NCBI RefSeq assembly: GCF_001581005.1
Contig: NZ_LHZV01000052.1
Span: 1 to 63,136, forward strand
Length of the DNA: 63,136 bases
Direction: 5' to 3'
Source of the DNA: Acetobacter orleanensis
Lineage (GTDB): Bacteria; Pseudomonadota; Alphaproteobacteria; Acetobacterales; Acetobacteraceae
In this document: in pieces, positions 8,212 through 17,607 of the stretch
Position numbering within the stretch: position 1 is the stretch's first letter
Layout: each line of letters opens with the position of its first letter
The notes under the pieces: generated by a model
What the model saw: only the letters and a program-made list of their open reading frames with translations
Database searches by the model: none
What the model was told of the DNA's origin: nothing
Position numbers and translations under genes: made by a program

Positions 8212-9204
8212 TTATGATTTTGAAAGAGCATCTCTCATCGCGGCTTTGTTTCGAGTCAGGATAAGCACCGTATTCGTAACGGGTATAGGCACATGGTAGT
8301 GCCGCGCTAATGCCAGAATTGCGTCTCCCAAGGCGGATAGTTCCAAAGGGCGACCATGTCTGTAATCTTGCAGCATGGAGGTTGAATGCGTTCCTCCCTG
8401 TGCAATTTTGTTCATCAGAGCATCAATCGGGAGAGGGTCTGACAAACCTGAAGCTTTGGCCAGAGCGTGCATTTCAGTGAGGATCTGAGATGTCAGACAT
8501 GCACCGTCTGGTTCGATAACGAGTTCTTGCAGACTCATTTCGAGCAGGACAGAAAGAAGATTGGTGGAAACGTTAAGGCATAATTTAGCCCACAGATCTT
8601 TTTGTATTGATTGACTGAGGTAAAAAATATGATTTTCCTGACCTAAGAGAGTCAAGACAGTCTGCGCACACCCGCTGTTGGGTTCTGCATCTCCAATAAA
8701 AAAACGAGGTGATCCCGCGTATCTTATCTGGCCGGGACTTTCCACCTCCACTAATGCGTATGCAACACATCCACACACATTTGTGCGGTTCAGTGAAGTT
8801 AATGTGCCTGTGGGGTCTAGAATGGGTTGCAGGGATGCCTGCGTGTCTGGCTGGGTCATCCACCACGGATAGCCGTTTACAACCGGCATAATTTTGGTTT
8901 GTTGCCCGATAGAATGGCTTACAGTCTCTATCAGGCCAGGGAGTTGATGGTACTTGCCGCACAGAATAATCAGATCCTGTATGGTATCTGGTGATCGCCT
9001 GTCGGCCTGTACGGCATAAGAGGCCGTTGTTGTTCCATGTGAGCAACGCAACCCGTTGTGCTGTAGCGCATGGAGAGTTTCTCCGCGCGCCACGACAGAT
9101 AGAGTGACGTCAAGCGGAGAGAGGTGGGCTGCCAGAAGCCCACCAATTCCGCCCATTCCCGCGATGCAGACACGAGGCGGACTATGTGTCTGTGCGGTTT
9201 TCAC
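8212..9204 (-). CDS. Ketopantoate reductase (PanE/ApbA) family protein
   Basis: 330 residues with an N-terminal NADP Rossmann motif (VCIAGMGGIGGLLAAHL) and the C-terminal helical domain with WAKLCLNVSTN and SMLQDYRHGRPLE. The latter is the PanE/ApbA signature containing the catalytic lysine and the S-M-x-D motif. The classical member makes pantoate, but paralogues in catabolic clusters reduce or oxidise other 2-keto/2-hydroxy acids. GTG start; its GTGA overlaps the porin stop, so the two are translationally coupled. The operon context argues against a housekeeping pantothenate role. Confidence 0.75.
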   Translation of the reverse strand: MKTAQTHSPPRVCIAGMGGIGGLLAAHLSPLDVTLSVVARGETLHALQHNGLRCSHGTTTASYAVQADRRSPDTIQDLIILCGKYHQLPGLIETVSHSIGQQTKIMPVVNGYPWWMTQPDTQASLQPILDPTGTLTSLNRTNVCGCVAYALVEVESPGQIRYAGSPRFFIGDAEPNSGCAQTVLTLLGQENHIFYLSQSIQKDLWAKLCLNVSTNLLSVLLEMSLQELVIEPDGACLTSQILTEMHALAKASGLSDPLPIDALMNKIAQGGTHSTSMLQDYRHGRPLELSALGDAILALARHYHVPIPVTNTVLILTRNKAAMRDALSKS

Positions 9205-10775
9205 GGCGGGAAACCCATGATTTTATCGAGATAGATAAAGAGTGTTGCCCCGACTTCAACAATGTCATGGGGGTGTTTTGCTGTCATCGGTGCGTAGTAG
9301 GTGTTGGGATTAATGGCATACTGCACGCTGGGTTCAAGTGCGACATTGGGCAAGAGTGAGACACGCGCGTGGATATCAGCGACCAGATGTGCCGCGCTGG
9401 GCGGTCTACCATCACCACCGCTGGCCTTATTAGCGTCGGCAAGAAACCGTGTCTGGAGTGGCCCCAGTTTCGTCCAGTGTAACTGGATGCCGTAGGTATC
9501 TAACGGATGAGATTTGAAGGGCGCCTGCACAAACGCTCCAAGATAAGCTTCTGCTTTGATGGGGGCATAACTTTGAAAATCTGTTCCAGCACCGCCATAA
9601 ATACCAAGGGCCATGCTGTGTGGATTGCGAGTGGTACCATGATCTTTACGCCAGATATATTGCTGACCACTAAAGAAAATGCCCGACATGCCGCCCGTAT
9701 GCTGCGCCGCTTTCCAGGATGATCCTGAAGACGTGGTTACGCGTTCAGACGTGGTTTTTGCTGAGGAGTTATAGTATCCCAAAAATTCATAAGTGGAGGG
9801 ATAGGCCGTTTGATCGAATCCACGTTGATAAGCAATTTCTCCAATTCCGGCGGCGCCGGATGCTGTGTTTGTATTCCAGTTCCAGCCATTCTGGAAAAAA
9901 ATGGTATTGTTAACCTCTGTGGCAGCGGCTTGCACGTACCAGGATTTGCTCATGTGATAGGCAATCCGGCCAGACCATGTCGCATAGACAAACGTACTGA
10001 TGCCAGCATCCTGAGACCAGATATCCTTAAAGCATGTGAGAATCTGGTTACAGTTTGGAATAAGAAAATAGCGGGAAAGATTGGCCCGGCCTGCCTCTAC
10101 ATCGAGTTTGTCATGAAAGAGTTTTTGTTCAAGCGTTAACTTGCTCAAATAATTTCCACGAAATAGGTGAGGTGGCTGATATCCTAGAGTGTTATCCCCA
10201 ACCTGAGGCGACCAATGTTTGTCGTTATTACGTAGAAAAAAGAAATCTTCACCAAAATGAATCTGGGCGCCAGTCCAGCCCATGAGTTTTTCGAGGTCGA
10301 TGTCAGACTCAACTATTCCCAAACCGTTTTGCAGGCGTGTTCCTGGTTTGACACCGCCACTGACGTTGCTCACGAAGTTGTCGATTAGAAAAGCACGGAA
10401 AGTAAAACCATTTCTTTTGAACCGTGCCAATAACGCATCAAAAAATTCAGTATGTCGCGGGGCTGGTTCTATGGTTGCCAGTGGCAAGGAGGGAAGGATC
10501 TTGCTGCTGGCAGTGTTCGGGGCAGTTAAAAAATTCCCGTCCATATTGATGTGAGACCCTAGATCGGTGCCACTTTCGGGGTGGAAAAAAGGAGGCTTCT
10601 GGTCCATCCGACCCGTGCCATTAGCACCGGGAGCTGCCGGCACTGGACCTTTCTCGGGGGAGGGAGGCACATAATCAGACGTAATCGGAGGGTTCGCGTT
10701 GGCTCTCACTGGGAGTAAGTCCCAAGCTCCTGAAACGAAACACCAAACACAGAGTATCTTAATGATGCGCTGCAT
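9201..10775 (-). CDS. OprB-type outer-membrane porin
   Basis: 524 residues: an N-terminal Sec signal peptide, a Pro/Gly-rich stretch, then an OprB (carbohydrate-selective porin) beta-barrel with alternating aromatic strands and a terminal strand ending in a hydrophobic/aromatic pattern (LFIYLDKIMGFPP). OprB-like porins are abundant in acetic acid bacteria and admit sugars or small organic acids through the outer membrane. It is first of a porin-reductase-aldolase operon. The neighbouring enzymes suggest an uptake substrate tied to the aromatic island, but specificity cannot be told. Confidence 0.82.
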   Translation of the reverse strand: MQRIIKILCVWCFVSGAWDLLPVRANANPPITSDYVPPSPEKGPVPAAPGANGTGRMDQKPPFFHPESGTDLGSHINMDGNFLTAPNTASSKILPSLPLATIEPAPRHTEFFDALLARFKRNGFTFRAFLIDNFVSNVSGGVKPGTRLQNGLGIVESDIDLEKLMGWTGAQIHFGEDFFFLRNNDKHWSPQVGDNTLGYQPPHLFRGNYLSKLTLEQKLFHDKLDVEAGRANLSRYFLIPNCNQILTCFKDIWSQDAGISTFVYATWSGRIAYHMSKSWYVQAAATEVNNTIFFQNGWNWNTNTASGAAGIGEIAYQRGFDQTAYPSTYEFLGYYNSSAKTTSERVTTSSGSSWKAAQHTGGMSGIFFSGQQYIWRKDHGTTRNPHSMALGIYGGAGTDFQSYAPIKAEAYLGAFVQAPFKSHPLDTYGIQLHWTKLGPLQTRFLADANKASGGDGRPPSAAHLVADIHARVSLLPNVALEPSVQYAINPNTYYAPMTAKHPHDIVEVGATLFIYLDKIMGFPP

Positions 10776-11496
10776 TTTAGAAAAACTCCATCAAAGTTTT
10801 GCCAAGAAAATCCGGCTTAAACGTTATGAAAACGAAACCAAAATTGTGCGCGTTCTTCGGGGTATGGGAGGAGTGTCATTTTTGAAGACTCCATCAGGGA
10901 TACAAGTGAAAGAAAACTGAGAAAAATTCGACCCGGTCAGTGATTTTTCTTATTGAGTTATGACAGGGCTGAATGACTCACATAAATCAGAATGATTGAA
11001 TTTATAGAAGACGATTCTCGTGAAAATTCAAATTAAAAAATATAAATTGAATGATCTCTTTTTTGTGAGGAAGTCTTTCTCATCTCATTTCGGGAACAAA
11101 ATTTCATAAAAAGATGGAGATGAACGACAGGAGCGCATAACTATGGAAAAATTATAAAAATGAAAATAAATATATAAAACAGAGTGTTATATTTAAGTGC
11201 TCTTGTTGATTCGCTGTGATGTGATGCATGGCATGTTGACAACGGCACAGATCGTCTGTTCTCATTTTTGTATCAAAATGAAAGTGAGGTAAGTGCAGAT
11301 AAATGACGATTCCGGGTATGTTTTCCCAGTCATATTTATGTGCAGTATCAACTTTCACTCGTGCCGGGTTTTTACGCGTTCTTATCTGCTGGTAGGCAAA
11401 TTGTAAGACTCCTTATGCCTCGCAGGTTAACGCGCACCACACCCGGAAAAGACTAGCCTTACCTGAATTCTGATCCGATAAGCCGGAGAGCCCCAG
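10776..11496. other. 720-bp divergent intergenic region, no gene seen
   Basis: AT-rich spacer between the leftward porin operon and the rightward MFS gene; it must contain both promoters. Near 11024-11052 an imperfect inverted repeat (ATTCAAATT and AAATTGAAT around an A/T spacer) is visible. A TTAAACGTTATGAA element near 10816 resembles one half of the 17241 palindrome. No open frame here has coding character. Confidence 0.5.
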
Positions 11497-12825
11497 ATGA
11501 GCCGTTTGTTGCAGATGAATGCCATCATATTATTTATGCTGGCTTACCTCCTTTCTTATGTAGACAGGCAGATTCTCTCTTTATTGATTGACCCCATCCA
11601 GATGGATTTGCATCTGGGTGACACGCAGTTTGCCTATCTCAATGGTCTGGCATTCTCGCTTTTATATGCTGTGCTAGGTTTTCCGTTAGCCAGTATGAGT
11701 GATCGTAATCCTAGGCCTCCTATTATTGTCGCGGGTGTTATCCTCTGGAGCCTCGCAACAATGGCTTGCGGCTTGTGTAATGGTTTCTGGTCACTCTTTA
11801 TCTGTCGTGTGCTGGTCGGACTTGGGGAGGCGGCTCTTGCGCCTGCCGTCTACTCGTTTCTGGGAGATATTGTTCCCAAGGAAAAACTGGCTGGCACGCT
11901 TGCTGTTTTTTTTCTCGGGTCTTTCCTCGGCTCAGGATGTGCCTTTCTGTTTGGTGGCAGTCTGCTGAGTATCGCAGAACATTATAACACTACGGCCTTC
12001 CACGCTTGGCAGGTGTGCTTCCTTGTTGTTGGGTTTCCGGGCCTCATTCTGGGCGTTATTATTGCCATAACTGTGCATGAGCCAGCCAAGCGTCGTGTTA
12101 CGGGACCGCATGTACCAGTTCGTCAGGCAATTGCATTTTTCCGGCATCATAAAACGTTCTTCTGCCTGCATATGTTGAGCTACACATTGCTGGCTATAAC
12201 CCTGTTTTCGCTGTTTAGTTGGATGCCCGCACAGATGATGCGCATCCATCACATGACGCACGTTGAGCTTGGTCTTGTACTCGGGAGCATTGTCATTATC
12301 TGTGGGGCGGCAGGCGTGTTCGCCAGTGGGTTTTGTATCGACTATCTAACCCGCCGAGGCGTGATATGCGCGTCACAGATTGTAGCCGCAACCGGAGCTT
12401 TTTTGGCGTCCGGTCCATTGGTTTTCAGTGTCATGACGAGTGACCGCCATCTTGCTGTGCCCCTGTTTGCTCTGGCTTTCTTTTTTGCCTCCTTTCCAAT
12501 GCCGCCTTCAGCAACGGTGCTCCAGATTGTTGTGCCGGTCCCCATGCGGGCTCGCTTTTCCGCCACCATGCTGTTCTGTAATGCCATTGGCGGTTTGTCC
12601 GGGGGCTCTATTTTGATTGGCATGTTGAATGACAAAGTATTTCAATCACCGCTCGCAATTGGCACATCCATGGCCATTGTGGCCGGTACAGCCAGCGTCC
12701 TTGGAGGAGTGCTGTTGCTGTTGAGTATGGCGTCTTATCGCAGCGTCTATGCTGCGCAGCTGCACCAGATTCTAGCGCACGATACGGCCGTGAGGCACAG
12801 TGATATGGAAGAGCAAGCAGCCTGA
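11497..12825 (+). CDS. MFS transporter, probable organic or aromatic acid uptake
   Basis: 442 residues with about 12 predicted membrane segments. The first loop has the MFS signature (ASMSDRNPRPP), an N-terminal YVDRQILSLL and the VGLGEAALAPAVYSFL helix. This pattern is that of the spinster-like / aromatic-acid-proton-symporter-like MFS group seen in aromatic catabolic clusters. A likely role is uptake of the pathway substrate (indole-3-acetate or a related acid) across the inner membrane; this is inferred from context. GGAG lies 8 bases before the ATG. It ends at a hairpin facing the MarR gene. Confidence 0.75.
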   Translation: MSRLLQMNAIILFMLAYLLSYVDRQILSLLIDPIQMDLHLGDTQFAYLNGLAFSLLYAVLGFPLASMSDRNPRPPIIVAGVILWSLATMACGLCNGFWSLFICRVLVGLGEAALAPAVYSFLGDIVPKEKLAGTLAVFFLGSFLGSGCAFLFGGSLLSIAEHYNTTAFHAWQVCFLVVGFPGLILGVIIAITVHEPAKRRVTGPHVPVRQAIAFFRHHKTFFCLHMLSYTLLAITLFSLFSWMPAQMMRIHHMTHVELGLVLGSIVIICGAAGVFASGFCIDYLTRRGVICASQIVAATGAFLASGPLVFSVMTSDRHLAVPLFALAFFFASFPMPPSATVLQIVVPVPMRARFSATMLFCNAIGGLSGGSILIGMLNDKVFQSPLAIGTSMAIVAGTASVLGGVLLLLSMASYRSVYAAQLHQILAHDTAVRHSDMEEQAA

Positions 12826-12855
12826 ACTGACACGCGGATAGGTCTAGGTAGATGA

Positions 12856-12884
12856 GAAGCTGCTGCGTCAGAGGTGGCAGCTTC
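12856..12884. terminator. Terminator between MFS and MarR genes
   Basis: GAAGCTGC and GCAGCTTC, 8-base perfect arms with a 13-base loop, in the gap between two convergent genes. T-run weak. Confidence 0.5.
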
Positions 12885-12909
12885 ATTCACACGGTAAGAG
12901 TTGATCTTT

Positions 12910-13386
12910 TCAATACAGGTTGTCGTACAGTTTACGGGATGTCTTCAGGAGCATCTTGATTTCGTCGTCGTCACAGTTGTGGAAGGCGCGTTCGAAAACA
13001 AGAGAGGCAACAGACCGGATGCCTTCAAAGGTATCGCGTCCTTTATCTGTCAGTCGGACTTCTGTCACACGGCCGTCATGCTCGGAGACGGATGTGCTGG
13101 TCAGGCCTTCACTTTCCATGCGGTAGATCAGCTTGGTTGTGGTGGAAATGCGGAAAACGGCGCGCTCCGCAATTCGGCTCATGGGTGCGCAATCTTCTTC
13201 GTGCAGAATGGCCAACACACGCCAGCGAGGCATATCCATGCCAATGCGTTTGAGGTGCGTGTCCATACGCAACTGATAGAGGCCCACAAGGCGAGCAAGA
13301 TGAAAGAAAGGGGAGGAATTAGCCGAAAACAGAGGGTCTTTGGGGTCCGCAGCACGCCATACTTTACTGGTCTTTTTCCTGATCAC
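12910..13386 (-). CDS. iacR: MarR-family regulator, probable IacR
   Basis: About 158 residues with the MarR winged helix: MPRWRVLAILHEEDCAPM, ISTTTKLIYRMESEGL, then the wing VSEHDGRVTEVRLTDKGR. MarR repressors control known iac clusters and are released by indole-3-acetate. A GTG at 13386 (MIRKKT) has GGGGAGG six bases upstream, a better start than the GTG at 13413. It lies 130-160 bp downstream of the dehydrogenase genes on the same strand and 4 kb from iacA. The name rests on family and context. Confidence 0.72.
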   Translation of the reverse strand: MIRKKTSKVWRAADPKDPLFSANSSPFFHLARLVGLYQLRMDTHLKRIGMDMPRWRVLAILHEEDCAPMSRIAERAVFRISTTTKLIYRMESEGLTSTSVSEHDGRVTEVRLTDKGRDTFEGIRSVASLVFERAFHNCDDDEIKMLLKTSRKLYDNLY

Positions 13387-13504
13387 TACGGACCTCCCCA
13401 CTTCAAAATCCACCTCTCCCTAGCGTCTTTAGGTTGAGGTGTGAAGTTGTCTTCTGGATGAGGTCCGGCGCGCGATTTGCATGTCGGTGACTTAATGCGT
13501 GCGC

Positions 13505-13540
13505 GGACAGCCTTCCTGTTTGTTGGATGGAAGACTGTCC
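13505..13540. terminator. Hairpin after the alcohol dehydrogenase gene
   Basis: GGACAGCCTTCC and GGAAGACTGTCC, 12-base arms with one mismatch and a 12-base loop, just past the alcohol dehydrogenase stop on the minus strand. No clear T-run follows, so readthrough into iacR is possible. Confidence 0.5.
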
Positions 13541-13547
13541 TTGAGTA

Positions 13548-15659
13548 TTAGTATCTCTTCTGAAGCGAAGACTGCCGGATTAAAAACTGACGGATATCCT
13601 CGATTTCCTGAGGTGTAAGAACTTTTGAAAACCCGACCATGCCAAAATTTTCAAGCACTCCGCGACTCACCACGGCCTGAAATCCGCCACGGCTGCTGAG
13701 CGCGCCGGAAGAGCGCAGATCAGGCAGAACACCGCCTGCAATGGCATTATCGCCGTGGCAGGCCATGCAGAAATTCTGGTAATAGGTATAGCCCTGCTGT
13801 GCCTGCTTCGGGTTAAAGGTTTGGGTGGTGGGGATTGGTATTTGACCAGTGCGCGTTTCTAAAGGAAGGCGTTGCTCGCCGTCCAACGCAAACACGAGTA
13901 AACGGGAATGGTTAATACCTGCGTTGTGGTAACGTGCCATTGCGCCGCCCATGAGGGGGAAGATACCACCCCAGCCCACCTCAACGGCAACATATTGGCG
14001 GCCATTGACACTATAGGTGATAGGCGGGGCGATAATTCCGCTATGAGCATCAAAATGATAGAGGCGTTTGCCGTTGCTTGCGTCGTAGGCTTCGAAACCA
14101 CCCGTTGCAAGCCCTTGGAAAATAAGGTTTCCTGCCGTGGCCAACACGCCACCATTCCATGGCGTCGCATGGGGTACTGTAAACGCGACTTTGCCTGCTA
14201 CTGGATCCCACGCTTCTAGCCAACCTTTCAGGCCGCTGTTGACCGCATCAACAACCTTTTGGTCATCCGGCAGGCCTGTCATGTCTATGCCGAGATTAAC
14301 GCCCATTTTGTTGAGTTTGAAATTCTTTCCGGAATGGAACGGTTGCGGCATTTGCTGGGCTGGAATATAAATGTACCCAGTCTTAGGGCTATAGGCCATG
14401 GGTGCCCAGTTGTGTCCACCCAGAGAGCCGGGAATCCCCATCCAAGTTTTGCCAGTAAGGGACCACAGAGCATCCGGCACAATATTGGGGCGTCCCGTTT
14501 TGGGGTCTACACCGTCAGCCCAGTTGAGAAATGTGTAGGGTGTGGCGGAAATAAACTCTCCAGTGGCGGCATCCAAAAGATAAAAAAAGCCATTTTTGGG
14601 AGCTTGCGCGAGCAGGTGTCTCTTTTGTCCATGAATGGTCAGATCAAGAATCATCATGGGTTGTGAGGCTGTAAAGTCCCACTGATCCATAGGTGTTTCC
14701 TGAAAATGCCAAACATATTCACCTGTTTCTGGGCGAATGGCGACAATGCTGCCGAGGAAGAGATTATCGCCAATGCCGTTTGAGCGGATGCTGTAACTCC
14801 ATGGAGAACCATTGCCTACACCCAGATAGACAAGGTCCGTTTCAGGGTCATAGACGATGGAATCCCATACGGTACCGCCACCGCCTGACTGAACCCAGCC
14901 CCCATTCGGGCTCCATGTCTTGTAAACCTTCTCATGCAGCACTTTGTCAGATGCGGCATTGTCGGGTTTATTGCCCGGAGCAGGGACTGTGTAAAAGCGC
15001 CACTTCAACGCACCAGTTTTTTCATCAAAGCCGGAGACAAATCCACGGGCACCAAATTCTGAACCACCATTTCCGATAATGACAATGCCCTTGGCAATGC
15101 GGGGCGCGCCGGTAATGGTATAGGAGCGGATTCCACCTAGCGTTGCATTTTCTGGAATGGTGTTAACGCTCCAGAGCAAATGCCCTGTTTTTGCATCCAG
15201 AGCCTGAAGGCGTCCGTCATAAGTGCCGATAAAGATGCGACCGTCAGAATAGGCAGCACCCCTGTTGGCTGTATCGCAACACCCACGGACAGCAGCATTG
15301 CCGGGAACCCGTGGGTCATATTGCCATAAGACCTCTCCTGTATCGGCTTTAAGTGCCTCAACCCTACTCCAGCTTGTGGTGGCATACATGATTCCACCAA
15401 TAACCAGAGGTGTCCCCTCCTGACCACGGAGTGCATCAAGGTTCTGATACCATGCCAGACCAAGGCGCGAGACAGTTTGCGTGTTGATCTGGTCCAGTGT
15501 GCTGAAGCGTTGCTCAGACGTTGTCAGGCCATGCAGGGGCCAGTCACTACTGGGCGCTGTGGGCTGTGCAACCGCAACTGAGGTGCCAGCACACAGAGCA
15601 AGAGTTGTGCCCAGACCTGAAAGACGACGCCACGCAGAAAATGAAAGAGGGCGACGCAT
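13548..15659 (-). CDS. PQQ-dependent quinohemoprotein alcohol dehydrogenase
   Basis: 703 residues: Sec signal peptide (cleavage near AVA-QPTA), an eight-bladed PQQ propeller and a C-terminal cytochrome c domain. Visible features are the vicinal-cysteine GCCDTANRG that contacts PQQ, the catalytic-Asp segment DQWDFTASQP, tryptophan-docking repeats, heme motif CMACH and a Met ligand in FGMVGF. This is the type II, single-subunit soluble periplasmic form. It oxidises primary or aromatic alcohols and passes electrons to the respiratory chain. The aldehyde dehydrogenase gene lies 21 bp upstream, so the pair should turn an alcohol into an acid. Proximity to iac suggests tryptophol or a similar aryl alcohol as a natural substrate; this is inference. 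Confidence 0.88.
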   Translation of the reverse strand: MRRPLSFSAWRRLSGLGTTLALCAGTSVAVAQPTAPSSDWPLHGLTTSEQRFSTLDQINTQTVSRLGLAWYQNLDALRGQEGTPLVIGGIMYATTSWSRVEALKADTGEVLWQYDPRVPGNAAVRGCCDTANRGAAYSDGRIFIGTYDGRLQALDAKTGHLLWSVNTIPENATLGGIRSYTITGAPRIAKGIVIIGNGGSEFGARGFVSGFDEKTGALKWRFYTVPAPGNKPDNAASDKVLHEKVYKTWSPNGGWVQSGGGGTVWDSIVYDPETDLVYLGVGNGSPWSYSIRSNGIGDNLFLGSIVAIRPETGEYVWHFQETPMDQWDFTASQPMMILDLTIHGQKRHLLAQAPKNGFFYLLDAATGEFISATPYTFLNWADGVDPKTGRPNIVPDALWSLTGKTWMGIPGSLGGHNWAPMAYSPKTGYIYIPAQQMPQPFHSGKNFKLNKMGVNLGIDMTGLPDDQKVVDAVNSGLKGWLEAWDPVAGKVAFTVPHATPWNGGVLATAGNLIFQGLATGGFEAYDASNGKRLYHFDAHSGIIAPPITYSVNGRQYVAVEVGWGGIFPLMGGAMARYHNAGINHSRLLVFALDGEQRLPLETRTGQIPIPTTQTFNPKQAQQGYTYYQNFCMACHGDNAIAGGVLPDLRSSGALSSRGGFQAVVSRGVLENFGMVGFSKVLTPQEIEDIRQFLIRQSSLQKRY

Positions 15660-15680
15660 GATGGGATTGACCCTTATTGA

Positions 15681-17174
15681 TTAGTGACGGATGCAGACTG
15701 CTTTTGTTTCGGTGAAAGCATCCAGCCAGTTTGTGCCGAAATCCTTGCCCACTCCCGAATTTTTCACACCGCCAAACGGCATGTTCGGGTCAATCATAAC
15801 GTGGCTGTTGACCCATACAGTCCCTGCTTCCATGCGTGGGGGCAGGTCCATGGCCTGCGACAGGCTGCGGGTCCAGACGCTGGCAGCCAGACCAAACTCA
15901 CAATCATTGGCCAGTGCGAGTCCCTCTTCGGCGCTTTCAACGCGGGTGAGCGTCATGACAGGCCCGAATACTTCTTCACGCACGAGTTTGAGGGATGGCT
16001 TAGGGTTGAGAATAATGGCTGGACGGACGTAGAAGCCACTCGTATCCGGCGGTTCCTGCCCCCACAGAATATCAGCACCGGCTGCCATGGCATCTTGCAG
16101 ATAGTTCTGAACTTTTGCCTGATGAGCGCGAGAAGCCAGAGGATTAATCTGGGTCGTCTCATCCAGCCCCGGTCCAATTTTCATGCTTGAAAGAGCAGTA
16201 TGCAGCCCTGCTGCGATGGTATCGAACAGCGGACCTTCAATATAAACACGAGAGCAGGCCGCGCAGACCTGCCCCTGATTCATAAACCCTGCGATTGCAA
16301 GGCCTGAAATGACAAGGTCAGGGTCAGCATCAGCCAGAACCAGAGCAGGGTTTTTCCCGCCGAGTTCGAGAGACAGGCGTGTGAGCCGATCTGCTGTGAC
16401 GGTCGCAATATGTTTGCCAACCGGGGTAGAGCCGGTGAAGCTGATTTTAGCAATTTTTGGGTGACGTACCAGTGCTTCTCCCGTCGTTGTGCCAGCACCT
16501 GTCACAACATTGAAAACTCCGTCCGGCACACCGGCCTCTGTTGCCAGATGAGCGAGGTAGAGCAAGGAGAGAGGCGTTGTATCAGCGGGTTTGGCAACAA
16601 CGGAACAACCTGCGGCCAGCGCTGGCAAAACCTTCCAGACTGCTATGATCAGGGGAAAGTTCCACGGTACAATACCAGCCACCACACCCACCGGCTCTTT
16701 ACGAGTCATGGCGGTGTAGCGGGCTCCGGGAGGAATGGGAATCGAAACATCAAGAGTCTGACCAGTTATTTTTGTGGAAAGACCCGCGACATACCGAATC
16801 CAATTACAGGCTCCGCCTGCTTCAAGAATACGGGAGAGAACGATAGACTGCCCTTGTTCGAGCGTTTCAAGTTGAGACAGGATTTCCGAATCTCGTTCAA
16901 CCAGAGTGGCGAGTTTGAGAAGAGTGGCCTCGCGCTCACAAGGGGAGAGTTTGCGCCACGAACCAGAAGTAAACGCCTGATGGGCGGAGGTTACGGCGCG
17001 GTCAACATCACTCTCCGTCGCATCGGGTACGGAGCTGATTTTCTGGCCTGTGGCAGGATTATAAACTGCCAATCTGTTTGTGCCATGTGATGGGGTGTAG
17101 CGGCCATCAATATAAAGGTGATGAGCCTGCTCAATAAACGCCTGCACGGCGGGCAGAATGGAAATTTCAGGCAT
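15681..17174 (-). CDS. Aldehyde dehydrogenase, arylacetaldehyde-type
   Basis: 497 residues, NAD(P)-dependent ALDH superfamily. The Rossmann [10 protein letters not shown], general base in [10 protein letters not shown] and nucleophile in [11 protein letters not shown] are intact. The C-terminus ([13 protein letters not shown], then [13 protein letters not shown]) resembles phenylacetaldehyde dehydrogenases (FeaB/StyD group). No signal peptide, so cytoplasmic. It is first gene of a unit with the alcohol dehydrogenase and starts 67 bp from a 24-bp palindrome. Indole-3-acetaldehyde to indole-3-acetate is a reasonable reaction in this context; general arylacetaldehydes are an alternative. Confidence 0.85.
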   Translation of the reverse strand: MPEISILPAVQAFIEQAHHLYIDGRYTPSHGTNRLAVYNPATGQKISSVPDATESDVDRAVTSAHQAFTSGSWRKLSPCEREATLLKLATLVERDSEILSQLETLEQGQSIVLSRILEAGGACNWIRYVAGLSTKITGQTLDVSIPIPPGARYTAMTRKEPVGVVAGIVPWNFPLIIAVWKVLPALAAGCSVVAKPADTTPLSLLYLAHLATEAGVPDGVFNVVTGAGTTTGEALVRHPKIAKISFTGSTPVGKHIATVTADRLTRLSLELGGKNPALVLADADPDLVISGLAIAGFMNQGQVCAACSRVYIEGPLFDTIAAGLHTALSSMKIGPGLDETTQINPLASRAHQAKVQNYLQDAMAAGADILWGQEPPDTSGFYVRPAIILNPKPSLKLVREEVFGPVMTLTRVESAEEGLALANDCEFGLAASVWTRSLSQAMDLPPRMEAGTVWVNSHVMIDPNMPFGGVKNSGVGKDFGTNWLDAFTETKAVCIRH

Positions 17175-17240
17175 GACGCAACCTTTCTGTAAGGGGTGAT
17201 GATAAAGTTTGAAGCTGTCGCACCTATATTTGTATCGTAT

Positions 17241-17264
17241 TTATAACGATATTAAGCGTTATAA
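17241..17264. promoter_or_regulatory. 24-bp AT-rich palindrome, candidate MarR operator
   Basis: TTATAACG and CGTTATAA are perfect 8-base arms about an 8-base spacer. It lies 67 bp upstream of the aldehyde dehydrogenase start and 344 bp from iacA in the divergent 433-bp gap. Size and symmetry suit a MarR dimer. A second, shorter palindrome, GCACATTGTGC, lies at 17533-17543, 65 bp before iacA. The rest of the gap is AT-rich, with no gene beyond a short possible leader ORF at 17552-17593. Confidence 0.55.
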
Positions 17265-17607
17265 GTCGATATTTCAAGCGAATATTTAGGTGATAATGAC
17301 TTCATTTTTTCGTGTGGGGGAAGTCTAAAAAATATTTTCTATATTTTGGAAAACGAAAACGTGAACAAAAATTTGCTATTAAAACAATAGTATTATTGGG
17401 TAGAAACTGAAAAAAATTAGTGATTTCCGTGTTTTAGAGAGACTGGTTCTGCGGTTAAGAATGCACCCTGAATGTGGCGAATATTTACTTGAAAAAGATA
17501 GTAATATGACTTACGAAAAATGAGGGCACGGAGCACATTGTGCCGGATTGTATGGATGAACTTAAGGGGCAGAATACCTGTTCCCGTGACTGATCGAGAC
17601 TATACAG

